A stretch of 64,000 bases of DNA from an uncultured Lachnospiraceae bacterium. GTDB taxonomy: Bacteria; Bacillota; Clostridia; Lachnospirales; Lachnospiraceae. Location: assembly GCA_947384285.1 (NCBI GenBank), contig CANDGI010000007.1, forward strand, positions 43,514 through 107,513, written 5' to 3'. The position numbers and the translations under genes are program-made. Each line of letters opens with the position of its first letter. The first letter of the stretch is position 1. A model generated the notes under the pieces. That model was given only the letters and a program-made list of their open reading frames with translations. It ran no database searches and was not told the origin of the DNA. This document shows, piece after piece, positions 34,580-43,775 of the stretch.

Positions 34580-35911
34580 ATGGAAGAGGCTCTTTTAAAA
34601 CGGAATATGCCAAACAGTAAGGAAGCGGAGCAGTCGGTGATTGGCTCTATGATTATGGATCGGGAGGCTGTCATTATGGCTTCTGAGATTCTGGTACGGG
34701 AGGATTTTTACTACCAGGATTGTGGAGTTTTGTTTGAATCCATGCTGGAGCTTTACAATGAGGATCAGCCCATTGACGTGGTTACCTTGCAGAACCGCCT
34801 TCGGGAAAAAGATGTGCCGGAACAATTAAAGGACATCGGTTTTGTGGGGGAGATGGTGACATCCGTGCCAACCTCCGCCAATATCAAGCATTATGCCAAT
34901 ATTGTAAAAGAAAAATCCATGCTCCGCAGGCTGATTAAGGTCAATGAGGAGATTGCCAGCCAGTGTTATTTAGGCAGGGACAGCTTAGAAGATATAATGG
35001 CGGATACAGAAAAAAAGATTTTTGATCTGCTCCAGAACAGGAACAGCAGCGATTTTGTCCCGATTAAGCAGATTGTCATCAATGCGTTGGAAAAAATTGA
35101 GCAGGCCTCTAAGACAATCGGGAATGTAACGGGAATCGCTACTGGTTTTGTGGACTTGGATTACCGGACCTCGGGGCTGCAGCCTTCGGATTTAGTGCTT
35201 GTGGCTGCAAGGCCTTCCATGGGGAAGACGGCGTTTGTACTGAACATTGCCCAGTATGTGGCCTTTCACAGCAATATGAGCACAGCCATTTTCAGTTTGG
35301 AAATGTCAAAGGAGCAGCTGGTGAACCGCCTGTTTTCTCTGGAATCCAGGGTGGATGCCCAGCTTCTGCGCTCCGGCAGCCTTACGGATTCAGACTGGGA
35401 GAAGCTCATTGAAGGCGCTGGCACCATCGGCCGTTCCAACCTGATTATCGATGATACGCCGGGGATTTCCATTTCAGAGCTTCGCTCCAAATGCAGGAAA
35501 TACAAGCTGGAGCATGATTTGAAGCTGATTATTATTGATTATCTCCAATTGATGTCTGGTTCAGGCAGGTCGGATTCCAGGCAGCAGGAAATCTCGGATA
35601 TCTCCCGTTCCTTAAAAGGGCTTGCCCGGGAATTGAATGTGCCGGTGGTGGCGCTGTCCCAGCTCAGCCGCCAGGTAGAGCAGAGGCCAGACCACAGGCC
35701 CATGCTTTCGGACTTGAGGGAGTCGGGAGCCATTGAGCAGGATGCGGACGTTGTGATGTTTATCTACCGGGACGACTATTATAACAAAGATACGCCGGAT
35801 AAAAATATTGCAGAAATCATTATCGCCAAGCAGAGAAACGGCCCCATTGGGACGATAAACCTTGTCTGGCTGCCCCAGTATACCAAATTTGCCAATATGG
35901 AAAAACGGTAA
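34580..35911 (+). CDS. dnaB: Replicative DNA helicase DnaB
   Basis: A 443-residue helicase. The N-terminal DnaB domain (about 8-110) starts PNSKEAEQSVIGSMIMD; the RecA-like domain has Walker A AARPSMGKTAFVLN, Walker B LKLIIIDYLQLMSG, the arginine/beta-hairpin motif SQLSRQVEQRPDHRPMLSDL and RESGAIEQDAD. It unwinds DNA ahead of the replication fork as a hexamer. AGGAGG precedes ATG 34580. A terminator follows at 35938. Confidence 0.97.
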   Translation: MEEALLKRNMPNSKEAEQSVIGSMIMDREAVIMASEILVREDFYYQDCGVLFESMLELYNEDQPIDVVTLQNRLREKDVPEQLKDIGFVGEMVTSVPTSANIKHYANIVKEKSMLRRLIKVNEEIASQCYLGRDSLEDIMADTEKKIFDLLQNRNSSDFVPIKQIVINALEKIEQASKTIGNVTGIATGFVDLDYRTSGLQPSDLVLVAARPSMGKTAFVLNIAQYVAFHSNMSTAIFSLEMSKEQLVNRLFSLESRVDAQLLRSGSLTDSDWEKLIEGAGTIGRSNLIIDDTPGISISELRSKCRKYKLEHDLKLIIIDYLQLMSGSGRSDSRQQEISDISRSLKGLARELNVPVVALSQLSRQVEQRPDHRPMLSDLRESGAIEQDADVVMFIYRDDYYNKDTPDKNIAEIIIAKQRNGPIGTINLVWLPQYTKFANMEKR

Positions 35912-35937
35912 GAAATGTTTTTTTATGTAAAATAAAG

Positions 35938-35973
35938 CAGATATTTTCCCAAAAAGGAAGGTATCTGTTTTTT
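35938..35973 (+). terminator. Terminator after dnaB
   Basis: CAGATATTTTCC (35938-35949) pairs with GGAAGGTATCTG (35956-35967) around a six-base loop, then six T. Confidence 0.85.
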
Positions 35974-36114
35974 GCTGTCATTATTTCACGATGAAAAAAG
36001 ATTGTAACCAGGAATAGAAATCGGTAAAATAGAATAAAAAGGGACAAGCTGATTACCTATGCAGCAGAGCAGTCCGGCTTGCCGGAAGGCCAATCCCAAA
36101 AAGGAGGTTAAGAT

Positions 36115-36786
36115 GTGGAAAATGTACGCTATATGATTTCGGACGCGGCAAATATAGTCAATGTTGAGTCCCACGTACTGCGTTATTGGGAAGAAGAGCT
36201 GGAATTAGCTATTCCCCGCAACGAGATGGGACACCGCTATTATACAGAAGAAAATATAGCGCAATTCCAAAAGATAAAAGAGTGGAAAGAACAAGGATAC
36301 CAGTTAAAGGCAATTCGGATGATGATACATAGTAATCCGCAGCCATGCGAGGCAGCGCCTGGCGGAAATAATGTGATTCAAATGAACCGGGAATATATGG
36401 ATGAAATTCCCCAAACGGCGCTGGAGCGGCAGATGCCGGAACGGCAGCTGGCAGAACGGCGCAGCAGTCCTGTCTCCAACACAGTAAAGCTGGAACAGTT
36501 TCAGTCTATGATGCTTACGATTGTAAGGCAGGCGGTAGAGGAGAACAACCAGTCCTTAGGGAAGGAGGTAGGCGTGCAGGTAGGCGACCGCGTGCTAAAA
36601 GAAATGAATTATCTGATGCGGGAGCAGGACGAGGCGGAGGAAGAGCGTTTCCGTAAATTGGATGCGGCAATCCGAAGCACCAGGAAGGCCAAAAGATTCC
36701 ACAGGGAGAAAAAGGAAAAGAAGGAAAAAGATTCAGGAAAGCTGATTGGAAAGGAGAAGAAATTAAACCCCAACCTGACGGTTTAA
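36115..36786 (+). CDS. MerR-family DNA-binding protein
   Basis: A 223-residue protein from GTG 36115 behind AAAAAGGAGG. The N-terminal MerR winged helix-turn-helix is clear: YMISDAANIVNVESHVLRYW then EEELELAIPRNEMGHRYYTE and QFQKIKEWKEQGYQLKAIRM. There is no Cys-rich or known ligand domain; instead a middle coiled coil (LEQFQSMMLTIVRQAVEENN) and a very basic Lys/Glu C-terminus follow. Relatives in Clostridia include RacA-like chromosome-anchoring proteins, so a structural or regulatory DNA-binding role is possible. It is not linked to its neighbours. Confidence 0.8.
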   Translation: MENVRYMISDAANIVNVESHVLRYWEEELELAIPRNEMGHRYYTEENIAQFQKIKEWKEQGYQLKAIRMMIHSNPQPCEAAPGGNNVIQMNREYMDEIPQTALERQMPERQLAERRSSPVSNTVKLEQFQSMMLTIVRQAVEENNQSLGKEVGVQVGDRVLKEMNYLMREQDEAEEERFRKLDAAIRSTRKAKRFHREKKEKKEKDSGKLIGKEKKLNPNLTV

Positions 36787-36874
36787 CTGAGCAGCCAGCT
36801 TTGGCCTGCCGGGTGCGGCTGCCCCGGGAGTGTGGGCATCCCGAAAGCTTTTCGGAGAGTAGGCCCTCGTGAAC

Positions 36875-36918
36875 ATAATAAAAAAGAATCCTGCTCTGGC
36901 AGGATTCTTTTTTATTAT
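36875..36918. terminator. Bidirectional terminator between MerR and ferredoxin genes
   Basis: A perfect 20-base-pair stem (36875-36894 with 36899-36918) with loop TCTG and A/T-rich ends on both sides. It serves the converging MerR-type and ferredoxin genes. Confidence 0.92.
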
Positions 36919-36926
36919 GTAGGGAA

Positions 36927-37097
36927 TTAACCCTGCTCGATAGCACCTGTAGGGCAAACGCCTGCGCATGTCCCGCAGTCAATGCAGGTATCTGCAGCGA
37001 TTTCATATTTTCCATCACCAGCGGAGATTGCGCCAACTGGACATTCACCTTCGCATGTTCCACAGCTTACACAAGAATCGTTAATTACGTATGCCAT
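36927..37097 (-). CDS. 2[4Fe-4S] ferredoxin (56 aa)
   Basis: A 56-residue protein from ATG 37097 behind GGAGG. It reads MAYVINDSCVSCGTCEGECP, then VGAISAGDGKYEIAADTCID and CGTCAGVCPTGAIEQG. The two C-x2-C-x2-C-x3-C-P clusters are complete, giving a clostridial-type electron carrier with two 4Fe-4S centres. In an anaerobe it accepts electrons from pyruvate oxidoreductase and feeds hydrogenases or Rnf. It has its own promoter and ends at the strong shared terminator. Confidence 0.96.
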   Translation of the reverse strand: MAYVINDSCVSCGTCEGECPVGAISAGDGKYEIAADTCIDCGTCAGVCPTGAIEQG

Positions 37098-37160
37098 AAT
37101 CGTTTCCTCCTTATAAAATGAATATTCATCTCAGCTCCCTTTGTGGTAGCTCTGAACCCT

Positions 37161-37189
37161 ATTTTAATACAAATGGACGATGATTACAA
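37161..37189 (-). promoter_or_regulatory. Sigma-A promoter of the ferredoxin gene
   Basis: On the minus strand, TTGTAA (37189-37184), 17 bases, then TAAAAT (37166-37161), about 65 bases before the ATG. Confidence 0.6.
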
Positions 37190-37200
37190 GGGAAAATTGC

Positions 37201-37228
37201 TAAAGTTTCTGTGTTTTTTAACCGAAAT
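37201..37228 (+). promoter_or_regulatory. Probable sigma-D (flagellar) promoter
   Basis: TAAA (37201-37204), 16 bases, then ACCGAAAT (37221-37228) closely fits the sigma-28/SigD consensus TAAA-N15-GCCGATAT. It lies about 40 bases before the FliK-like gene that leads the flagellin operon. Confidence 0.6.
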
Positions 37229-37266
37229 AATTATTGTTAAAATTCGGTAGATAAAAATAATGGGGC

Positions 37267-40200
37267 ATGGATATGAATATTAGAGTAGATAATACCAATC
37301 TGGCAGAGGTTACCAGAACAACTAGTAAAACGGAAATTAAGGGAAATGTTACAGTTGCCACGCAGGAGACTGAAGTACAGCAGATGGAGAAGGACACTGG
37401 AAAAGTAACGTCTGTGCAGCAGACTGTGGTGGAGGCTCCTCGCCGTACCAAAGAATCTCAGATTGAGAAAATCCAGCAGGACGCAGAAAATGCAGAGAGC
37501 CAGCTGATCAAGCAGAAGATGGAAATTGTATCGAATACCATGTCAGAAAAAGACTGCCAGAAAATGGACGGGGACGGATTTTCTGTAAATGGAACAGAAG
37601 TTGAGACGATTGTGACGGAGATGGATAAAATCAAGGCGGAGCTGGCAAAGGCCGGCGTGGATATCAGCATTTTCGGAGATGATTTAAGCAAGGAGCAGCT
37701 GGAGGCAATGGCTGGAAGCGTTGGCCTTGCAAATCAATTGGAATCTGCCATCAGCCAGGCAGACCTGCCGCCTACGGAGGAAAATATTTCCGGCTGCCAG
37801 GAAACCTTGGAGCAGGCAGCAGACCTTACCGATTGCAGGGAGGAAACCATAAAGTACATGCTAAAGCAGGAGCTTCCCCCGACGGTGGAAAATCTTTACA
37901 AGGCGCAGCATAGTACAGGTTCGGCATCGGCAGGTTCCAAAGGCGCGGGCTTTGTTATGGATGACAGCCTGAAGGCACAGGTGGAACAGATTATTAGACG
38001 GGCTGGCCTTCCAGTCAATGAAGATACATTAGGCGTAAGCCAGTGGATGTTAGAGGAACAGGTTCCATTGACAGAAGAAAATTTAAGATATGCGTTTGAT
38101 TTGAAAAATCTTAAGCTTCCGCCAGAGCCGGAACAGCTTGTGGGAGCAATGATGGATGCCCTTGCGGAAGGGAAACGTCCCATGGAGGCAATGGTTTTGG
38201 AAGGCTATAGCAATATTGACAGAGCCAATCAGGCGGCACGAACCATCAGCCAGGCAACAGATGCAGATGTCTTAAGCATTGTGAGGAAAGGGCTGCCAAT
38301 TACCATTGAAAATCTTGCAGCAGAGCAGAATGCAGCGAGCCGTCAAGGAAACCAGACGCCTTCCCAAGGCCAGGCAGCACCTCTTTATAATGATGAAGAT
38401 ATGGAGTTTCTCACAGCAAAGCGGCAGTTAGAGGAAACCAGGCTGATTATGACAGCCCAGGCCAATTATGCGCTGCTAAAGCAGGGAATCGCCATTGAGA
38501 CGAAGCCTTTGGAGGAATTGGTAGATCAGTTAAAATCCTTAGAGGAATCCTATTATAAAAACCTGTTATCCCAAAGCGGCGTGGAGGGGGCAGCGGAACA
38601 TGCAGCGGTTTTTGCAGAGACCATGGGCAAGGCTGGGGAGCTGGCAGAGGTTCCGGCTTATCTGCTGGGCAGTATCCGGACCAGCACAGACAATATCAAT
38701 ACCATGCATGAAGCAGGAATTTCGAAGAAGGCAGAGCTGGAGCGGGCAGGGGAGGCTTATGAAGCCTTGCGGACAGCCCCCCGGGCAGATATGGGTGATT
38801 CTATCCGCAAAGCATTTCAGAATGTAGACGATATTTTAAGGGATTTGCAGCTTGAGGAAACGGAGCCCAACCGCAGGGCGGTGCGTATCCTGGCATATAA
38901 CCAGATGGAGATTAATCCCGAGTCGATTGCCAGTATCAAAGGGGCAGACCAGAAGGTTCAGAATATGTTCCAGAACCTGACGCCTTCGGTGGTAATGGAA
39001 ATGATCCGGGAGGGCGTCAATCCCCTGGATCTTAGCGTGGAGCAGTTGAACAGCAAAGCACAGGAAATCAAAGGACGCATGGAGGATGCAGGAGAAGAGA
39101 AATTCAGCAAGTATTTGTGGAAATTAGAGCAGAACCATGAAATCAATCCCCAGGAGCGTGACAGCTATATAGGGATTTACCGTCTGCTGAACCAGATTGA
39201 TAAGACAGACGGAGCGGTCATCGGGGCTCTGGTTCATCAGGGCGCGGAGCTTTCCATGAAGAATCTCTTGTCCGCAGTGCGGACCAACCGGAATTCTGGC
39301 ATAAATGTATCGGTAGATGATAATTTTGGAGGAGTGGACGCTGCCTTTAACCAGGAGTTAAGCATTTCCCAGCAGATAGAGGCGGCATACCAGACAGACT
39401 GCGCCAAAGAGGCTTTTGCAATGGTTACGCCGGAGGGCTTGCAGCAGGCCATGGGAAATGGGGCAGCAGGCGGCTCTGGGAATCAGGCTGGCGCGCCGGA
39501 TGGAGCAGGCAAGACCTTTGGGGAAATGACGCCGGAGGAATTGCTGTGGCAGATGAAGCAGGCATCGGAGGATGTGCAGAGCGAGGAAGCATATTACCGG
39601 GAGCAGTTACAGGAGTTTGCCGGGGCAAAGGAAGCCGAAGCCCAGGTAATTCAATTGCTGAATGGATATGACATGCCTGTGACCGCCTACAATATCATGG
39701 CGGCAAACCAGATGATCAATAACAGGAACGGTTTATTTAAGTCCTTATTCGACCATAAGAATTTGGAAAAAGAAATAGATTTTGAGGAAGTGAAGGAAGG
39801 AATCCTTGAGGATTTCGCTGAGGCGGTTAAGACCCCGGAAGAGATGGCCGAGGCTCAGAAGAAGCTGGCGGAAGTGGCGGAAAATGTCATGAAGACCATG
39901 ATTGAGTCAGAGCCGGTAGGAAGCGCGGATATCCGTGGGATGCGTATCGTGAAGCAGCAGATTGAGCTGGGAACCCGCATGGCAAAAGAGGAGAATTATG
40001 CAATTCCCGTACTGGTAGCGGATGAGCTTACCAATGTGCAGCTTAAGATTGTCCGGGGAAAAGAGGAAAAGGGACGGGTGGATATTATGTTTGAATCCCC
40101 TGCCTTGGGAAAGGTTGCAGCCAGCTTCCAGGTACAGCCTGAGGCGGTAAAAGGCTACGTGATTTCTGATTCCCCCCAGACCATAGCAGAGCTGAAGGAG

Positions 40201-40443
40201 CATGAGGATGAGATCCGGGGGCAGGTAAGCCCGGACTTAGAATCTGCATGGAATATGGATATGATATGCAGCGATAACCTGGAGCTTTCCCGGATTTCCT
40301 TTGGAGAGAAGGAAGCAGCACAGCCAGGACAAACGGAAGAATCACGTAAGATACAGACAAAGACGTTATACGGTGTTGCCAGGGCTTTTTTGGAAGAGGT
40401 CAAGCAGGCAGGGCAGAATATGCAGAAAGCAGAAGAGGTGTAG
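37267..40443 (+). CDS. Large FliK-like / DUF6240-type flagellar protein
   Basis: A 1058-residue protein without signal peptide. The middle shows several repeats built on L-P-x-T-x-E-N-L (LPPTEENISG, LPPTVENLYKA, VPLTEENLRYAF, LPITIENLAAE, MPVTAYNIMAA), spaced about 50-70 residues where adjacent. The C-terminal ~150 residues (VLVADELTNVQLKIVRGKEE, then GRVDIMFESPALGKVAASFQ) resemble the FliK hook-length-control C-terminal domain. It lies three bases before flagellin, behind a sigma-D-like promoter, so a flagellar role is likely. ATG 37273 is an alternative start. Confidence 0.65.
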   Translation: MDMNIRVDNTNLAEVTRTTSKTEIKGNVTVATQETEVQQMEKDTGKVTSVQQTVVEAPRRTKESQIEKIQQDAENAESQLIKQKMEIVSNTMSEKDCQKMDGDGFSVNGTEVETIVTEMDKIKAELAKAGVDISIFGDDLSKEQLEAMAGSVGLANQLESAISQADLPPTEENISGCQETLEQAADLTDCREETIKYMLKQELPPTVENLYKAQHSTGSASAGSKGAGFVMDDSLKAQVEQIIRRAGLPVNEDTLGVSQWMLEEQVPLTEENLRYAFDLKNLKLPPEPEQLVGAMMDALAEGKRPMEAMVLEGYSNIDRANQAARTISQATDADVLSIVRKGLPITIENLAAEQNAASRQGNQTPSQGQAAPLYNDEDMEFLTAKRQLEETRLIMTAQANYALLKQGIAIETKPLEELVDQLKSLEESYYKNLLSQSGVEGAAEHAAVFAETMGKAGELAEVPAYLLGSIRTSTDNINTMHEAGISKKAELERAGEAYEALRTAPRADMGDSIRKAFQNVDDILRDLQLEETEPNRRAVRILAYNQMEINPESIASIKGADQKVQNMFQNLTPSVVMEMIREGVNPLDLSVEQLNSKAQEIKGRMEDAGEEKFSKYLWKLEQNHEINPQERDSYIGIYRLLNQIDKTDGAVIGALVHQGAELSMKNLLSAVRTNRNSGINVSVDDNFGGVDAAFNQELSISQQIEAAYQTDCAKEAFAMVTPEGLQQAMGNGAAGGSGNQAGAPDGAGKTFGEMTPEELLWQMKQASEDVQSEEAYYREQLQEFAGAKEAEAQVIQLLNGYDMPVTAYNIMAANQMINNRNGLFKSLFDHKNLEKEIDFEEVKEGILEDFAEAVKTPEEMAEAQKKLAEVAENVMKTMIESEPVGSADIRGMRIVKQQIELGTRMAKEENYAIPVLVADELTNVQLKIVRGKEEKGRVDIMFESPALGKVAASFQVQPEAVKGYVISDSPQTIAELKEHEDEIRGQVSPDLESAWNMDMICSDNLELSRISFGEKEAAQPGQTEESRKIQTKTLYGVARAFLEEVKQAGQNMQKAEEV

Positions 40444-40446
40444 AAA

Positions 40447-41916
40447 ATGAAAATTAATCACAATATGTCAGCGATGATTGCAAACAAAAGATTATTGGAT
40501 TCCGATAAAAGCTTGTCAAACTCTATTGAGCGGCTATCTACCGGGCTTCGCATTAACCGGGCTTCGGATGATGCGGCAGGGATGGCAATTGCAACGAAAA
40601 TGAAAGCCCAGATTAAAGGATTGTCCCAGGCATCCAGGAATGCTTCTGATGGAGTTTCCGTGCTGGATACGGCAGACGGCGCATTGACTGAGGTCCATGC
40701 CATGCTGCAAAGGATGCGGGAGCTTTCGGTGCAGGCAGCCAATGAAACCAATATGCCAGACGACTTAGAGGCAATCCAGGCAGAGATTTCTTCTCTCCGG
40801 GATGAGATTGACCGTATCTCCAAGGATACGGAATTTAACACAAAGCATTTGCTGGATGGAACCTTGGATCAGAGGGTGTACCCGGATACCCGGGGGGTTA
40901 CCAGAATTGATATTTCGGATTCTGTGACTGCCAATATGTATACCATAACAGTAAATGAAGATGCTTCCCTTGCAAAATATGAGGGAGGAGCGCGGCATAC
41001 AGGTACGGATACAGTGCCTGCAGGCGTCAGTGGAACCGTCGCCATCAATGGAGTAGAAATTGAAATTTCAGAGGGAGAAACCTTTGAGGAAGTGTATAAT
41101 AAACTGCGGGAAGGAGCAGAACGAGGCGAAGTGAACCTGATGGTGGTAGATGATTTAAGCGATCAGAGCGGTACGCCGCAAAATGGCGGCTATGTTCCTG
41201 TCGATTTGGCCACTGGCGGAAATCTTGTATTTGTATCGGATGAATATGGAACCTCTACGGAGATGAATATTACCTGTGATGATCCGGATCTGGCAGCTTT
41301 TCTGGGCATTGATGCAGAGGTGAAAGAGATTGGGAAAGATGTGGACGTTGCAATTCCTACCTCAACGGCAGCCTTTGATTCTGGTTTCGGTACGCAGGCA
41401 ACGGTATTGGCAGATGGAAATTATGTGACGATTTCGGACCGGAATGGATTTGAAATGAAATTTGAAGTAATTCCGGACATGATAGCGGCAGGAGCCGATG
41501 TGAAGATGGAGGTTACGGATATTGGGACTATGACCCTTCAGATTGGGGCAAATGAAAACCAGACGGTTGATGTTCGGATTCCGGAAGTTTCTTCCCGGAC
41601 ACTGTATATAGATAAAGTGGATGTGTGCACCGTAAAAGGCGCAGACCGGGCGATTACCAGCTTTGACGGGGCAATTGCCAAGGTAAGCGAGGTCCGCTCC
41701 AGCATTGGCGCATACCAGAACCGATTGGATTATGCAGTCAGCAGTCTGGATGGGACAGAACTGAATATGACCCAGGCGCTGTCCCGGATTGAGGATGTGG
41801 ATATGGCGGAGGAAATGACGGAGTACACCAAATTTAATGTGCTGACCCAGGCTGCCACCTCTGTGCTGGCCCAGGCCAACGACCTTCCGCAGCAGGTACT
41901 GCAGTTATTACAGTAG
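40447..41916 (+). CDS. hag: Flagellin
   Basis: A 489-residue filament protein. The N-terminal D0/D1 region (MKINHNMSAMIANKRLLDSD, LSTGLRINRASDDAAGMAIA, MRELSVQAANET) and the C-terminal D1/D0 region (LSRIEDVDMAEEMTEYTKFN, then VLTQAATSVLAQANDLPQQV) are standard, with a ~270-residue variable centre likely to be surface-exposed. It is exported by the flagellar type III apparatus, with FliS, encoded 11 bases downstream, as its chaperone. Only one flagellin gene is present here. Confidence 0.97.
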   Translation: MKINHNMSAMIANKRLLDSDKSLSNSIERLSTGLRINRASDDAAGMAIATKMKAQIKGLSQASRNASDGVSVLDTADGALTEVHAMLQRMRELSVQAANETNMPDDLEAIQAEISSLRDEIDRISKDTEFNTKHLLDGTLDQRVYPDTRGVTRIDISDSVTANMYTITVNEDASLAKYEGGARHTGTDTVPAGVSGTVAINGVEIEISEGETFEEVYNKLREGAERGEVNLMVVDDLSDQSGTPQNGGYVPVDLATGGNLVFVSDEYGTSTEMNITCDDPDLAAFLGIDAEVKEIGKDVDVAIPTSTAAFDSGFGTQATVLADGNYVTISDRNGFEMKFEVIPDMIAAGADVKMEVTDIGTMTLQIGANENQTVDVRIPEVSSRTLYIDKVDVCTVKGADRAITSFDGAIAKVSEVRSSIGAYQNRLDYAVSSLDGTELNMTQALSRIEDVDMAEEMTEYTKFNVLTQAATSVLAQANDLPQQVLQLLQ

Positions 41917-41927
41917 GGGGATAAGCT

Positions 41928-42404
41928 ATGACCCAGGAAAAAAAGCAGGAATTTACCCGCCGGTTAAGCTGCTGTAACCGGGGGGAAATGATTGTGATTC
42001 TGTATGACATTCTTTTTTCCTATCTGGACGAGGCGCTAAAAGCCCAGGAGGAAAGCAGCTATGAAGAGTTCCGCACCGCCGTAGGGAAGGCGGGGCAGGT
42101 GGTGCAAAGGCTTGGGGAGGATTTGGATTTCACCTATCCCATCGCAAATGAACTTTATCCCGTATATCAGTTTGTCAATAAGCATTTGGCCTTAGCCGTA
42201 TGTAAAAATACAGCAGAAAATATCAAGGATGCAAAGAAAGTCCTGAAGAATCTCTACGATGGCTTTGTGGAAGCGGCAAAGCAGGATTCTTCAGAACCTT
42301 TGATGCAGCATGCCCAGCAGGTGGTTGCGGGAATGACTTATCAAAAAGGAAATCTGACAGAAACCCTTCAGGGTTCTGAAAGTTCAAGGGGATTCTTAGC
42401 GTAA
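41928..42404 (+). CDS. fliS: Flagellar export chaperone FliS
   Basis: A 158-residue helical protein. LSCCNRGEMIVILYDILFSY, then LDEALKAQEESSYEEFRTAV and LGEDLDFTYPIANELYPVYQ match FliS, with a longer C-terminus than usual. It binds the flagellin C-terminus and stops early polymerisation. Its 3' end overlaps the convergent DUF2508 gene by 37 bases. Confidence 0.9.
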   Translation: MTQEKKQEFTRRLSCCNRGEMIVILYDILFSYLDEALKAQEESSYEEFRTAVGKAGQVVQRLGEDLDFTYPIANELYPVYQFVNKHLALAVCKNTAENIKDAKKVLKNLYDGFVEAAKQDSSEPLMQHAQQVVAGMTYQKGNLTETLQGSESSRGFLA

Positions 42405-42628
42405 GAATCCTCGCTGAACTGTTTCGCTTTAGTGAGCAAGAATTTATAACGCATTTGAAGCGCGTTCACCTGATAGATACAGCAGTCGATTAAGTCTGGC
42501 TCCATGGCATTCTCAAAGTCATCGTAGGCAAGAGCCAGGTCATATTTCGCTTTTTCAAGGTCATCTAAAAGTAAAGAGTAAGCAGTTCTGTGGGTTAATT
42601 GTTTTTTTGTAATTTGAAACATATGCAT
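42368..42628 (-). CDS. DUF2508 (YaaL-like) family protein
   Basis: An 86-residue protein. LLLDDLEKAKYDLALAYDDF, then ENAMEPDLIDCCIYQVNALQ and MRYKFLLTKAK is the DUF2508 pattern. In Bacillus the homologous yaaL lies directly before bofA; here bofA is also next door but in the opposite orientation. AAAGGAAAGGG precedes the start (ATG 42628 or 42622). Function unknown. Confidence 0.8.
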   Translation of the reverse strand: MHMFQITKKQLTHRTAYSLLLDDLEKAKYDLALAYDDFENAMEPDLIDCCIYQVNALQMRYKFLLTKAKQFSEDSYAKNPLELSEP

Positions 42629-42797
42629 CCCTTTCCTTTTCCCAACGGTTTCCGGTGGGGCTATTCCTTACTTAAAGTATAAGCAGAAAATTCCAGCTCT
42701 ATACGAAAAAGTCATAAATTTTTCCAAAAAAGTATATATTTATAAAAAAAGCATTGGCTGTTCTGGTAAGCTTGTGTTTGCTGCAGATGTAATTACC

Positions 42798-42873
42798 GCA
42801 GTTTAGAAGTTTTGCAGCGATCAGAGCCGCTTTGAAAAAAGTTTTGCAATTAGCAGAGCAGTTTGAAAAGGAG
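42798..42873. repeat. ~31-base tandem units before bofA
   Basis: Units at 42798-42827 and 42828-42859 and a partial one at 42860-42873 share AGTTTTGCA and CAGAGC cores; the last leads into the bofA ribosome binding site AAAAGGAG. Confidence 0.75.
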
Positions 42874-42879
42874 AAATTT

Positions 42880-43152
42880 ATGGAAAAATATTATGGAGTG
42901 GCAGCGATTGCAGTTATCTGTGTGTTAATTTTATTTATGGGGGCCATGAAGCAGAAGGCAGAAGCGCTGACGACTTTTGTGCTTCGCAGTTTTGCAGGGG
43001 CAGTGGGGATTTGTTTTGTCAATGAAATTCTCAAAAATCAGGGGATTTCTTCGGTGCCCGGCGTCAACCCGGTGACTGTTTTGACAATCGGAAGCCTTGG
43101 TATCAGCGGCTTTGCGTTGATTTATGCAATTTTATTCTATCGGTTATTGTAA
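42880..43152 (+). CDS. bofA: Pro-sigma-K processing inhibitor BofA family protein
   Basis: A 90-residue membrane protein from ATG 42880 behind AAAAGGAG; the longer frame from TTG 42832 lies in the repeat. Two to three hydrophobic segments and the conserved SFAGAVGICFVNEILKN and VPGVNPVTVLTIGSLGISGF match BofA. In Bacillus, BofA holds the SpoIVFB protease inactive in the outer forespore membrane until engulfment; its presence suggests a sporulation-related lineage. Confidence 0.88.
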   Translation: MEKYYGVAAIAVICVLILFMGAMKQKAEALTTFVLRSFAGAVGICFVNEILKNQGISSVPGVNPVTVLTIGSLGISGFALIYAILFYRLL

Positions 43153-43188
43153 AATAGTTACAAAAATGAAAAAAATGCTTCCGCCTAC

Positions 43189-43217
43189 TTTACAGGGCAG
43201 GGAACTTGCTTTATAAT
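43189..43217 (+). promoter_or_regulatory. Sigma-A promoter of the Tad locus
   Basis: TTTACA (43189-43194), 17 bases, TATAAT (43212-43217), about 40 bases before the first Tad gene. Confidence 0.75.
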
Positions 43218-43292
43218 CTTAAGAAATTACTTGCTTTGGCAGGTAGAGAGAGGTGATGAATTGGGGAAGGAAAGATAGTATTCAGCCTGCTG

Positions 43293-43775
43293 TTGTTAAG
43301 CTTGGCAGTGGGGATGGATGTCCGAAGGGGTAAAATCAGTAACCGGCTGATTTTAACTGGATTAACAGCAGGATTTTTCTTTCAGGCTGTAGAATTCGGC
43401 TGGAAAGGCACTGGCGTTTTTCTTATAAACGTTTCTATACCGGTAATCTTATGTTATCTGTTATTTCTTATGCGTGCCCTTGGGGCAGGCGATATCAAGT
43501 TATTTTCCATAATCGGCGGTATTTGGGATTTACATGTACTTACCACAACAATCATGATATCTTTTTTGATTGCAGCAGGAATGTCTTTGGGAAAATTGCT
43601 GTATCATCATAATCTGATTTCACGTCTATGTATTTTTGGGAAATATATCCATCAGGTAATAACAACAGTTCAACTGCCTGAGTATCCAAAGGGTGCTCAG
43701 GAAGAACAGCACGTCATTCATTTTTCAATTGCAATATTAATTGGATTTCTAATCACTTTGGAGGTGGCTCATTGA
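43293..43775 (+). CDS. Type IV prepilin peptidase (A24), first copy
   Basis: About 160 residues are read from TTG 43293, but the only good ribosome binding site (GAGAGGTGATG, 43246-43256) points to a start near 43260, where the in-frame codon is ATT (IGEGKIVFSLLLLSLAVGMD). Four or five membrane segments are seen. The two catalytic aspartates are in GMDVRRGKISN and GAGDIKLFS (the GxGD site). It cleaves and may methylate Flp-type prepilins. It opens the Tad locus; a second A24 peptidase is encoded at 50897. Confidence 0.85.
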   Translation: MLSLAVGMDVRRGKISNRLILTGLTAGFFFQAVEFGWKGTGVFLINVSIPVILCYLLFLMRALGAGDIKLFSIIGGIWDLHVLTTTIMISFLIAAGMSLGKLLYHHNLISRLCIFGKYIHQVITTVQLPEYPKGAQEEQHVIHFSIAILIGFLITLEVAH

